Source: CBDBCU01 sp965203435 (GTDB lineage Bacteria; Chloroflexota; Dehalococcoidia; Lucifugimonadales; UBA3495). From it: a stretch of DNA of 64,000 nucleotides. The stretch lies in assembly GCA_965203435.1 (NCBI GenBank), contig CBDBCU010000006.1, positions 186,001-250,000 of the forward strand. The letters are read 5' to 3'. Shown piece by piece: positions 52,485 to 60,533 of the stretch. The notes below the pieces were generated by a model, which worked only from the letters and a program-made list of their open reading frames with translations, was not told the origin of the DNA and did not search any database. The translations under genes were made by a program, and so were the position numbers. How positions within the stretch are numbered: position 1 is the first letter of the stretch; each line of letters starts with the position of its first letter.

Positions 52485-53613
52485 TGCCGCTACTCCCTGC
52501 GCTGCCGGCGGCGGCGCGGCGTTGGGCCAACTGAGCCGCTTGCCGGGCCCGCACTTCTGCTACCCGCCGTACCGGGGCCATCATCCGCCGATAGACCAGC
52601 CAACCCACGACCGCCAGTCCCGCCAGGGACATCAGGGTGAGACTCCAAGCCGGCCACCCGTAAAACAGGTACAGGGCGGTGATGACGATGGTGTAAAAGG
52701 ATAAGGGTACCATCGCCTTCCAGGCAAAGGCCATCAACTGGTCGATGCGGAGGCGGGGAAAGGTGCCGCGAATCCAGAACACCACCAGTATAACGGCATA
52801 AACCTTAATAAGAAACCATACCACGCCGGGCAAGACCGGCCCGGCCCAACCGCCGAGGAACAGCAGCGTTACCAGGGAGGCGATGGCAAAGGTGTTGATG
52901 TATTCGGCCAGAAAGAATACCGACCAGTGGGCGCCGCTGTATTCCACAAAGGGGCCGCCCACTACCTCCGACTCCGCATGGTAGATGTCAAAGGGGGTGC
53001 GCCCCACTTCGGCCAAGCCGGCGATAAAGAATATCACCATCCCCAAGGGCAGAATCAGGGCATAGGGAATCGGGTTCTGCCGTTCCACGATTTCCTGCAA
53101 ATTGAGGGATTGGGCCAGCATCGCCACGGCCACCACCACCATAATAACCGGGATTTCGTAGCTGATTAGCTGGGCGGCGGAACGCAGACCGCCCAGGATG
53201 CCGTACTTGTTGGCCGACCCCCAGCCGGCCAGCACCAGCCCTAGAATCCCGACCACGGCAACGGCGGTGATGTAAAAGAGGCCCAAATCCAGATTCCGCA
53301 GCACCAGCCCCTCGGCCCCGGGGATGGCTACCCAAATCATAAAGGCGGAAACCACGACGATAACCGGCGCGGCCCAGAAAATGGCCTTGTCCGCGGAATC
53401 GGGAACAATATCCTCTTTCAGGATCAGCTTGACCGCGTCGGCGATGGGCTGCATCAACCCCATCGGCCCGGTGCGGGTAGGGCCGAGCCGCCGTTGCAGA
53501 CGGCCCAGGGCTTTGCGCTCCAGCCAGGTCAGGGACAGCACCACTACCGACAGGGCGGTGAACATTGCCAGCAGGCCCGCCACCATCCAGGCAATATCGG
53601 TCAAACTCACCAT
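52474..53613 (-). CDS. nuoH: NADH-quinone oxidoreductase subunit H
   Basis: A 379-residue, eight-helix subunit that forms the quinone-binding site with NuoB/D. WLERKALGRLQRRLGPTRTGPMGLMQPIADAVKL and RGTFPRLRIDQLMAFAWK are hallmarks. The frame is open upstream to 53958; ATG 53613 shares one base with the nuoD stop (TGATG), so translation is coupled. A long basic/Ala C-terminal tail follows the last helix. Confidence 0.97.
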   Translation of the reverse strand: MVSLTDIAWMVAGLLAMFTALSVVVLSLTWLERKALGRLQRRLGPTRTGPMGLMQPIADAVKLILKEDIVPDSADKAIFWAAPVIVVVSAFMIWVAIPGAEGLVLRNLDLGLFYITAVAVVGILGLVLAGWGSANKYGILGGLRSAAQLISYEIPVIMVVVAVAMLAQSLNLQEIVERQNPIPYALILPLGMVIFFIAGLAEVGRTPFDIYHAESEVVGGPFVEYSGAHWSVFFLAEYINTFAIASLVTLLFLGGWAGPVLPGVVWFLIKVYAVILVVFWIRGTFPRLRIDQLMAFAWKAMVPLSFYTIVITALYLFYGWPAWSLTLMSLAGLAVVGWLVYRRMMAPVRRVAEVRARQAAQLAQRRAAAGSAGSSGNAE

Positions 53614-54758
53614 CAGCGATCCACCTCCCCCAGCACAATGTCGAGGGAACCGAGGATTACCACCGAATCGGCAATCCACGAATCCAGCAGCAGATGCTTG
53701 ATGGCGGCCAGGTTGCAGAAAGAGGGCGGCCGCACCTTGACCCGGTAAGGACGATCCGCGCCCTTGCTGACCAGGTGGACGCCGATTTCCCCCCGGGGGT
53801 TTTCGGAGCGCACATAGACCTCTCCGGCCGGGGGACGGATCAGGCGGCGGCCCAGGGAGGAGGTTACTTCCCCGGCCGGCATTTGCGCCAACGCCTGCTC
53901 CACAATCCGCAGGGATTCGTACATTTCCTGTACCCGTACCCAATGCCGATCCCAGCAATCGCCGTCCAAGCCTACCGGAATGTCAAAGTCGAAGCGGTCA
54001 TAGACCGAATAGGGTTGAGCCTTGCGGACATCATACTCGACGCCGCAACCGCGCAGGCAGGGGCCGGTAAAGCCGTAGGCAATGGCATCCTCGGCGGTAA
54101 TGACGCCCACATCCTTGAGCCGGGATAGGAAAATTTCGTTAAAGGTCAGGATTTTGTCGCTTTCCGCCACATCCTCCCGTAGCAAGGGCAGCAAGTCCCG
54201 GATCAGCTCCTCAAAGTTGTCCGGCAGTTCCTCTTTGACGCCGCCGATGCGGAAGTAGTTGTGCATCATCCGCGCCCCGGACACCGCCTCAAAAAGGGAC
54301 TGAATCCGTTCCCGGCCGCGGAAGGCGAACATCGTCGGGGTCATAGCCCCGGCGTCCAGCCCGATAGTACCCACATAAAGCAGATGGCTGGCAATGCGGT
54401 TCAGCTCGCAGAGGATAACCCGCACATACTCGGCCCGTTCCGGCACGGCCAGGCCCATCAGCTTTTCCACCGCCATGCAATAGGCCAGCTCGTTGTTGAA
54501 GTTAGCCACATAGTCCAAGCGGTCAAAAAGGGTGATGACCTGGTGGTACTGCTCCCCTTCGCACAGCTTTTCGGAACCCCGGTGCAGGTAGCCGATATGG
54601 GGTTCCACGGCGACGATTTTCTCCCCGTCCACCCACAGCACCATCCGAAAGACGCCGTGGGTCGAGGGATGCTGCGGCCCCATATTCAGCAGCATCTCCA
54701 CCGGCTCGGCATTGGCCGGCCCGGTCGGGGCGGTAAGGTTGCCTTGGGTTGCGACCAT
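53613..54758 (-). CDS. nuoD: NADH-quinone oxidoreductase subunit D
   Basis: A 381-residue subunit near the quinone site, 49-kDa homologue. MGPQHPSTHGVFRMVLWVDGEKI, then HIGYLHRGSEKLCEG and TVRxxG-type RPPAGEVYVRSENPRGEIGVHLVS fit the family. The active-site His in GPQHPSTHG is present. It is a separate gene, not fused with nuoC. Confidence 0.97.
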   Translation of the reverse strand: MVATQGNLTAPTGPANAEPVEMLLNMGPQHPSTHGVFRMVLWVDGEKIVAVEPHIGYLHRGSEKLCEGEQYHQVITLFDRLDYVANFNNELAYCMAVEKLMGLAVPERAEYVRVILCELNRIASHLLYVGTIGLDAGAMTPTMFAFRGRERIQSLFEAVSGARMMHNYFRIGGVKEELPDNFEELIRDLLPLLREDVAESDKILTFNEIFLSRLKDVGVITAEDAIAYGFTGPCLRGCGVEYDVRKAQPYSVYDRFDFDIPVGLDGDCWDRHWVRVQEMYESLRIVEQALAQMPAGEVTSSLGRRLIRPPAGEVYVRSENPRGEIGVHLVSKGADRPYRVKVRPPSFCNLAAIKHLLLDSWIADSVVILGSLDIVLGEVDR

Positions 54759-54800
54759 CGGTTTTCCAGATCCTCCGGATTTCGGGTCGGATTAGCCCGG

Positions 54801-55070
54801 TTACAGGAAAGCCAGCCGCGGCTCTTTAGGCGGCGTAACCAGGCTGCTCATCCAGACCTCGTCGTTGTCGTAAAAGCCGGCATCAATCAGCACGGCGTCC
54901 AGGATACCCAACTGTTCGCAGTCCTCCAGATAGGCGGCGATTTCGGCGCGCAGGGATTGGCGGGCCTGCTCCGGGCTATCGCCAAAGCCGGCCATCACCA
55001 GCTCCGGGCAATAGGCTTCCCAGTGGCCGCCGGCGCGGGATTCCTCGATTTGATAGACGATTTTGTCCAC
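54801..55070 (-). CDS. HicB-like protein inside the nuo operon (copy 1)
   Basis: An 89-residue protein beginning KIVYQIEESRAGGHWEAYCP, then GFGDSPEQARQSLRAEIAAYL. This beta-strand/CPEL/helix pattern matches the HicB partial-RNase-H fold of type II antitoxins. No HicA-type toxin gene is adjacent, and the operon neighbours are nuoD and another HicB-like gene. The HicB fold is reused in unrelated roles, so an assembly or regulatory function for complex I is possible. Its ATG lies 8 bases after the second copy ends. Confidence 0.7.
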   Translation of the reverse strand: MDKIVYQIEESRAGGHWEAYCPELVMAGFGDSPEQARQSLRAEIAAYLEDCEQLGILDAVLIDAGFYDNDEVWMSSLVTPPKEPRLAFL

Positions 55071-55078
55071 GCTGCCGC

Positions 55079-55324
55079 CTACTCCACAAACTCCAACTGC
55101 AACTCGGTATCCTCCTCTACCCCCGGAAAGCCGGCTTGGGCCAGGGTTTCCTCCAGGGCGCTTTTGCCGTCCTGGATTTCAATCCAGGAACGCATCAGGT
55201 TGATCAAGCCATCCTGGGCTTGGGCGGCCGTTGGCCCCGCGGCTTCCAATTCCAGGGCGTCCAGCCGGGCCACATAGCGATCCTCTACCCACTGCACCCG
55301 GGCGGTTAAAATCGTCGCCGTCAC
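55079..55324 (-). CDS. HicB-like protein inside the nuo operon (copy 2)
   Basis: An 81-residue protein with the same overall pattern (MTATILTARVQWVEDRYVAR then AAQAQDGLINLMRSWIEI), a divergent companion to the downstream copy. The strand-strand-helix-strand pattern is shared, but the DNA- or RNA-binding C-terminal domain seen in some HicB is absent. It sits 5 bases after nuoC. Without HicA it cannot be a classical TA pair. Confidence 0.65.
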   Translation of the reverse strand: MTATILTARVQWVEDRYVARLDALELEAAGPTAAQAQDGLINLMRSWIEIQDGKSALEETLAQAGFPGVEEDTELQLEFVE

Positions 55325-55329
55325 CGTTC

Positions 55330-55863
55330 CTAAAACTCCCGGTACTCGTAAAAGGGAAACTCCTTGCGCCCCGGAAAGCCCTCAAACCCTTCGTAGAGCA
55401 GCAGGGGCGCCGCGTCCGGATTGCCGTCAAACTGGACGCCGAACAAATCCCGGGCCTCCCGCTCGTACCATTCGGCGGCCGGCCAGACCGCCGCCACCGA
55501 GGGCAGGCGGGGGTCAGCATAAGGCGCTTCGGCTTTGATGACCAGCGTCCGCTCCGCCGCCAGGGAATGGAGAAAATAGACCAGCTGAAAATGCGTCTCG
55601 TAATCCACGCAGGAAAGGCAGAGCAGCATTTTCAGGGCCAGGCCGGGATCCTCTTTAGCCAGGCGGCAGACTTGGTCAATGGCGGCGGCCGGCACCGTTA
55701 CCTGCGGCAGGTCGGACAACAAGCCGGGCTGCGGGTCAAAATCCCGGAACAGATCCAAGGCGGCCGCCAGCGTATCCCGTCCCGTATCGGTCAAGACGGA
55801 ATAGTCGGGCTGCTCGGCGGCCTCGGCCGCGCCCTCGGGTGCGGCGTGTCTAGTTGCCGCCAC
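55330..55863 (-). CDS. nuoC: NADH-quinone oxidoreductase subunit C
   Basis: A 177-residue subunit homologous to the 30-kDa protein. LKMLLCLSCVDYETHFQLVYFLHSL and WYEREARDLFGVQFDGNPDAAPLLLYEGFEGFPGRKEFPF are diagnostic. The end region overlaps nuoB by 14 bases. It is unfused to nuoD. Confidence 0.97.
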   Translation of the reverse strand: MAATRHAAPEGAAEAAEQPDYSVLTDTGRDTLAAALDLFRDFDPQPGLLSDLPQVTVPAAAIDQVCRLAKEDPGLALKMLLCLSCVDYETHFQLVYFLHSLAAERTLVIKAEAPYADPRLPSVAAVWPAAEWYEREARDLFGVQFDGNPDAAPLLLYEGFEGFPGRKEFPFYEYREF

Positions 55864-56383
55864 CGGTCTTGGCGTCCTGCATGATTTTTTCCTGGAGTTT
55901 TAGGATACCGAACAGCAACGCCTCCGGCCGCGGCGGACAGCCCGGCACATACACATCCACCGGGATGATATGATCCACGCCCATCACTACCGAATAAGAA
56001 CGATAGTAAGGGCCGCCGTTGGTGGCGCAGCTGCCCATCGCGATAACCCACTTGGGGTCGGGCATCTGCTCGTAAAGCAGGCGGATGGGCTCGGCCATTT
56101 TCTTGACCACGGTGCCGGCCACAATCATCACATCGGACTGGCGGGGGGAGGGCCAAGTAACCACGCCGAACCGGTCAAAGTCGTGGTGCGCCATATAGGT
56201 GGAAATCATCTCAATGGCGCAGCAGGCCAAGCCGAAGCTCAGCATCCACAGAGAGGACTTGCGGGACATGGCGAAAAGCTGTTCGGTGGTGGTGGTGACC
56301 ACGCCCGGCACCTTGCCGGCCGTCGCCTGATTCAGCAGGCTGGGGGCCGGCCGATTGCCGGGGCCGAGGATTATTTCTGCCAT
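55850..56383 (-). CDS. nuoB: NADH-quinone oxidoreductase subunit B
   Basis: A 177-residue subunit that holds cluster N2, the last before quinone. Cys54 and Cys55 (GLACCAIEM), Cys119 (MGSCATNGG) and Cys149 (VPGCPPRPE) are the four ligands. ATG 56383 (MAEIILGPG) lies in the end of nuoA, with a 13-base overlap. The frame is open further upstream but overlaps nuoA, so this start is preferred. Confidence 0.97.
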   Translation of the reverse strand: MAEIILGPGNRPAPSLLNQATAGKVPGVVTTTTEQLFAMSRKSSLWMLSFGLACCAIEMISTYMAHHDFDRFGVVTWPSPRQSDVMIVAGTVVKKMAEPIRLLYEQMPDPKWVIAMGSCATNGGPYYRSYSVVMGVDHIIPVDVYVPGCPPRPEALLFGILKLQEKIMQDAKTGGGN

Positions 56384-56778
56384 TCCAGCACCCCTTTGCG
56401 CCAGCCGTAGATGATGGCAAAGAACAGCACCCCCAGGAACAGCAGCATAGCGTAAAAGGGAATGGCGTTGCCCAAGTCCCGCTGCTCCAGAAAGATGACC
56501 GCCCAAGGAAAGAGAAAGACCGCTTCCACATCGAAAATCAGGAACAGGATGGCGAAAATGTAGAAACGGAGGTTGATGTTGGACCAGGAAAAGCGGGCCG
56601 GGACAATGCCGCACTCGTAAGTGGTCAGCTTGACGGCATTGGGCCGGCGCGAGGACAGGATGCGGGAACCGAGGAACATCCCGCCGATAGCAATCACAGC
56701 GATCAGGGCGGCCAGGGCCACCATCGTCCAGTTGCCAAAGAACAGGTTCGGGTCAAAGGGCTGCAAGGTTACATCCAC
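56371..56778 (-). CDS. nuoA: NADH-quinone oxidoreductase subunit A
   Basis: A three-helix membrane subunit; KLTTYECGIVP and RFYIFAILFLIFDVEAVFLFPWAV are diagnostic (Cys and Glu near the quinone-side loop). The longest frame starts at 56826, but that ATG overlaps the -10 box of the promoter, so it is excluded. GTG at 56778 gives 135 residues, somewhat longer than average; an internal ATG at 56724 would be short. It is the first nuo gene. Confidence 0.9.
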   Translation of the reverse strand: MDVTLQPFDPNLFFGNWTMVALAALIAVIAIGGMFLGSRILSSRRPNAVKLTTYECGIVPARFSWSNINLRFYIFAILFLIFDVEAVFLFPWAVIFLEQRDLGNAIPFYAMLLFLGVLFFAIIYGWRKGVLEWQK

Positions 56779-56816
56779 CCGTCCGGGGCAAGCCCCGCCT
56801 TGAAAGTTGCCGGCTG

Positions 56817-56845
56817 ATAATAGCATTAGCCGGCAAGGGTGTCAA
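56817..56845 (-). promoter_or_regulatory. Consensus-like promoter of the nuo operon
   Basis: On the minus strand: TTGACA (56840-56845), 17-base spacer, TATTAT (56817-56822). The start site would be near 56810. It serves at least nuoA-N and probably the following DinB, SLOG and eno genes. Confidence 0.75.
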
Positions 56846-56947
56846 CCGGTTGGCTGGCGCAAAAAAGAAATCTTTTCGACCCGTGCAATTCGATCCGGAA
56901 AAGACGCAGCACCCCGAACAATCCGGGCTACGAACCCGCCCCTGCTG

Positions 56948-56979
56948 AACCGGGCCGGGTTAATTTACCCGGCCCGGTT
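56948..56979. repeat. Repeat family C: near-perfect 32-bp palindrome
   Basis: AACCGGGCCGGG paired with its complement, with TTAATTTA in the centre; flanks match those at 31788-31819 in inverted orientation (GGCTACGAACCCGCC shared). It lies 35 bases after the stop of the GLUG gene and may terminate it. Confidence 0.8.
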
Positions 56980-57013
56980 TAATCAGGTCAATCCCGGTTT
57001 AGCAGCGTCTGGG

Positions 57014-60000
57014 CTAGGGCGTAGTTGCCGCCGCGGCCACCGGGCCGATATAGCCCGTTTTACCCATAGTCTTAACGCTCTGGGCGTTGTCGTAGTAGCG
57101 GTAGGCATACAGATACTTGCCCGCATCGGCCGCCACGGGAGTGTAACCGGTGGCCGACTGGACAATCACCTCGCAGCCGTTGTCCGCCGTGTCATTGCAG
57201 CGGATCCACCGCACATTGTTGCTGCCGCTGATGGCAATGGCCTGCCCCACCCGAGGACTAGTATGGCCGCTGGCAAAAGTCAGCGTGGCCGTCGGCCCGC
57301 CCCAAGGGACGACCGGCTTGGTAATGTACCCGCTTACCCAGCCCCGCTCCACGCTCAGCCCGCGCACCCGAAATCGCTTGTTGGCTTCGTAGGGCTCAAT
57401 AAAGAAAGTGACCGAGCCGCCGCGGATTAGCCCGATACGCTCCGAGCGGCTGACCTCCACCGTCCACCCGGTTACGCCATCATCGGAACGCTCCCAGGCA
57501 TACCCTCCCCGAGCTCGGGTCAACCAGGGGGCTACCGACCAGCTGGTTCGCGCCGTTTCGCCGACTGCCGGAGCGCGCCAGATATAGAGCTGCGCCTGGT
57601 CGGCCACCGAGAGGCCGCCGTACTTCAGCATCGGGTAGTGGCCGCCGGTCAAGTCCCAAGGATCATCCTTGCCGGCCACGCCATCCAGGTTCAGGTTCCA
57701 GTTGGCGAATAGGCCGGTGTAGGAAGTGGGGCCGTGGCCGCGCATCCCCGTCCCCAAGGCGCTGCTGCTCTGGCCGCTGACCCCAATATCCCAGTAGCTG
57801 TCGACCGCCGTTCCCTTGCTGTTCGCGACCTCTTGGCCGTTGCTGTCCACTTGGCCGTTACTGCCCACCAACCCGCCGACTAGGGAGTTAGTTCCGGTAG
57901 CCACCACCGGCCCGATGGCGTAGCTGGCGATGATGGTTGCCGGATAGATAGTGTTTCCAATAGTCACCCACTGGAAGTTCTTGCCTACCAGCCCACCTAT
58001 TTCCGCTTTGTCACCGGTAGTCTTTACAGGACTGCGGGAGTACGAGGCGGTAATGGCACTACTGTTCTCGCCTACCAGACCGCCCAAATAGGCAGAAGCG
58101 TATGGAAAACTGTCTGAGTTGGGGTTGCTGAAAGTGGTGCTGACTACCCCACTGGAGTAGCTGGCGACAATGCTTCCGCATATCACGTCGACATCCGAAA
58201 GCCATAGGCAACTGTTCTCTGCTACCAACCCGCCGGCCTTCCAAGCGTTGCCCGCAATTTCGACGTTGGCGTAGCTACCGGTGATGCTGCCGTAGCTGCT
58301 ACTCACCAAGCCTCCGGCCGAAGATATGGTACCTGCTCTGCTGTTCACATTGATACGCCCGGTAGCCGAGCTACTCCGGATAGATCCCCAGTTGCTCCCG
58401 GCCAAGGTCCCAGCCCCAGTGCGGGACTGAGCGCGTATGTTCGCATCCCGCAACTTTACGCCATCGATAATTCCAGCGGCACCTATATACGCGAACAGGC
58501 CGAGACCTGCATCATACCGTCCACTGTTAATCTCATGGTTCGGTCGGGTTTGGATGTGATTGATATGCAGGTTGGCAATGGTCTTGCTGTTACCTTGGAA
58601 AGTCCCTGTGAAGTTCCCGATGTAGCTGCCGTTGGTGGTGAAGCCGATAGGACGCCAGCCCTCTCCGCTGTTCCAGTAAAGGCCGCCGGAATCCGCGGCG
58701 TCCACATCGCCATCCCCGTCAGTGTCAAAATCCAGGTCAGACATCAGTTCGTAGCCATTGCAGGCGGCGGCCGTGGTACCTAGCGCGCAGCCCATTCCGG
58801 CGACAGACCCCGGAAATGCGGCGTCATATTTATCTTGATCCGCCGCCGCCACTACCCCGTCGGCGTTCAAGTCCCAGCGGAGGGCGTTCAGCTGGGCCAA
58901 GTTGTTCACCTCGATCAGCTGGTCGTTGTCCGCGTCATAATCCCACAGGAGGAAGTCGCGCATCGCGCCATAGACCAGGAGGGGATACTGATTTGCGCCG
59001 CCGAAGTACCACGGGGAATCGCCGCCGGCTACGCCGTCCAGGTTCAGGTTCCAGCCGGCATAGAGGCCGCTGTAGTTGTAACCGCTCGCCCCTTGCAGGG
59101 CGCTGCTGCTTTGCCCCGCCCCGCCGGCGCTGCCGCTCTGCCCCGAGGCAGTCGTGTCCCAATAACTGGCGACTACCCGGCCGTTGCGGAGATTGCCGCC
59201 GACCAGGCCGCCAGCCGCCGCGCCACTGCCGGTAGCCGTTACCTTGCCCCGGGAATAGCTGGCGGTTATCGTTCCGCCGTTGTTGCCGGTCAAGCCCCCA
59301 ATCTTGGTGAACCGCGTGTTTCCGTGTCCCGACACCGCGCCGGCCGCATAGCTGGCCTGGATGCTGCCGCCGCTCTGCCCGGCCAACCCGCCAACGATGG
59401 CGGAGGCGCTGTTGTGCCGCACCGAAACCGCTACCTCGGCAAAGCTGGCCTGCACCGTCCCGGCCAGGCCGTTATACCCCACTAAGCCCCCGGCCATGGC
59501 GTTGATGCGGGAGGAGCCGCTGATGTTGACGGCAATGGTTCCGGTGGCGTAGCTGGTCGTGACGCGCCCGGTGCTGGATCCGACCAGGCTCCCGGCGGTC
59601 GTCGGGACGCTACTAGCGATGCTGACTTCCGGCAATCCCACGCCGGCGACGCTCCCGCGATGCCCGATGGCCCCGAACAAGCCCAGATGGGGCGCGGTGG
59701 CGTTGTTGATGAAGAGGTGCGAGATGGTCTTGCCGCGGCCCTGAAACTGCCCGGTGAAAGGGTAGTTGCGGGCATCGCCCAGCGGCGTCCAGCCGGCGCC
59801 GTTGTTCCAGTAAAGACCGCCGGAATCGGCGGCGGTAACGCTGCCATCGCCGTTGCTGTCAAAAGTCAAGTCGGCTTTCAGCTCGTAGCCGAGGCAGGGG
59901 TCGGGATTGGCATCGACATCGCTGCCGTCGGGACAGCCCATGCCGGCGGCGGCGTTGGGAAAGGCGGCGGTGTAGTTGGTTTGATCCGCGGCCGCCACCA

Positions 60001-60229
60001 CACCATCGCCATTCAAGTCCCAGCGGACAGCATTCAGCTGGGCCAAGTTGCTGATTTCAATGAGCCGGTCATCGTTGCTGTCGTAGTCAACGGTGGTGGT
60101 CGTGGTCGGAGTAGTGGTCTGGGCCTGGGCCGCCGGGATGGGTTGTCCGCTCAGGAAAACCAGGGCCAGCGCCAGGGAAAGCAGGGCAAAGGCAGCGGCA
60201 AACAGGGGCAGCCGGGGTAGCAGGGACAT
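57014..60229 (-). CDS. Secreted GLUG-repeat protein with Ca2+-loop (dockerin-like) motifs
   Basis: About 1071 residues, with a signal peptide ending AQA|Q. Two large homologous modules follow, each opening with LIEISNLAQLNAVRWDLNGDG (or the LIEVNNLAQLNALRW variant) and carrying D-N/D-G-D-G loops such as DLNGDGVVAAAD and DSNGDGSVTAAD. At least ten GLUG-type units (GGLVGxNxGxIxASYxxG) form a beta-solenoid. The C-terminal ~200 residues resemble Ig/beta-sandwich domains (YTPVAADAGKYLYAY). No sortase or anchor motif was seen. The start ATG 60229 follows AAGGAG with 9-base spacing. Probably an adhesin or matrix protein. Confidence 0.8.
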   Translation of the reverse strand: MSLLPRLPLFAAAFALLSLALALVFLSGQPIPAAQAQTTTPTTTTTVDYDSNDDRLIEISNLAQLNAVRWDLNGDGVVAAADQTNYTAAFPNAAAGMGCPDGSDVDANPDPCLGYELKADLTFDSNGDGSVTAADSGGLYWNNGAGWTPLGDARNYPFTGQFQGRGKTISHLFINNATAPHLGLFGAIGHRGSVAGVGLPEVSIASSVPTTAGSLVGSSTGRVTTSYATGTIAVNISGSSRINAMAGGLVGYNGLAGTVQASFAEVAVSVRHNSASAIVGGLAGQSGGSIQASYAAGAVSGHGNTRFTKIGGLTGNNGGTITASYSRGKVTATGSGAAAGGLVGGNLRNGRVVASYWDTTASGQSGSAGGAGQSSSALQGASGYNYSGLYAGWNLNLDGVAGGDSPWYFGGANQYPLLVYGAMRDFLLWDYDADNDQLIEVNNLAQLNALRWDLNADGVVAAADQDKYDAAFPGSVAGMGCALGTTAAACNGYELMSDLDFDTDGDGDVDAADSGGLYWNSGEGWRPIGFTTNGSYIGNFTGTFQGNSKTIANLHINHIQTRPNHEINSGRYDAGLGLFAYIGAAGIIDGVKLRDANIRAQSRTGAGTLAGSNWGSIRSSSATGRINVNSRAGTISSAGGLVSSSYGSITGSYANVEIAGNAWKAGGLVAENSCLWLSDVDVICGSIVASYSSGVVSTTFSNPNSDSFPYASAYLGGLVGENSSAITASYSRSPVKTTGDKAEIGGLVGKNFQWVTIGNTIYPATIIASYAIGPVVATGTNSLVGGLVGSNGQVDSNGQEVANSKGTAVDSYWDIGVSGQSSSALGTGMRGHGPTSYTGLFANWNLNLDGVAGKDDPWDLTGGHYPMLKYGGLSVADQAQLYIWRAPAVGETARTSWSVAPWLTRARGGYAWERSDDGVTGWTVEVSRSERIGLIRGGSVTFFIEPYEANKRFRVRGLSVERGWVSGYITKPVVPWGGPTATLTFASGHTSPRVGQAIAISGSNNVRWIRCNDTADNGCEVIVQSATGYTPVAADAGKYLYAYRYYDNAQSVKTMGKTGYIGPVAAAATTP

Positions 60230-60285
60230 TAGCGGCAACTCCTTAGGGTGGGGATTTGGCCCGGTGGGGGCGGGACAGGAAGGGG

Positions 60286-60314
60286 ATGGTAGCGGTGGGT
60301 TGGGTGGGTGTCAA
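60286..60314 (-). promoter_or_regulatory. Promoter of the GLUG-repeat gene
   Basis: On the minus strand: TTGACA (60309-60314, perfect), 17-base spacer, TACCAT (60286-60291). The start codon is about 57 bases downstream. Confidence 0.6.
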
Positions 60315-60319
60315 ATGGT

Positions 60320-60480
60320 AAGAAACGGGATAATTTTTGCTTGTGGCGTATCCATTCGTTCATCCGAAACTTGTTTCAGGACGAATACGCCGCAACAATA
60401 CACAATCCAAGACAGGATTCGTTTGATTTGGGCATTTTCAAATTCCTGTTTTCGCAGAGAATGACGCTTTATATACGATT
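60320..60480. other. AT-rich gap segment with a degenerate family B copy
   Basis: The 304-base gap between the GLUG gene and the fusion gene. This section is much poorer in GC than its surroundings. Degenerate family B copy: TTCATCCGAAACTTGTTTCAGG near 60359. Two short open frames (on either strand) have no recognised content. No gene is called. Confidence 0.5.
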
Positions 60481-60533
60481 GTCCGGGGCGCAATGGTCGA
60501 CGTTCATGGGTATCCAATCCCATCCCCCCAGCG

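Noticed and set aside
54801..55324. A HicAB toxin-antitoxin module
   Set aside because: Both small genes look HicB-like; no HicA-type dsRNA-binding toxin frame is next to them, and spacing shows they belong to the nuo message.
56724..56826. ATG at 56826 as the nuoA start
   Set aside because: It overlaps the -10 box of a near-consensus promoter, so it would lie upstream of the transcript; GTG 56778 was used.
60311..60523. 70-codon minus-strand frame upstream of the GLUG gene
   Set aside because: It overlaps the GLUG promoter and contains a degenerate family B repeat. Codon composition differs from neighbours, and it has no recognised domain.
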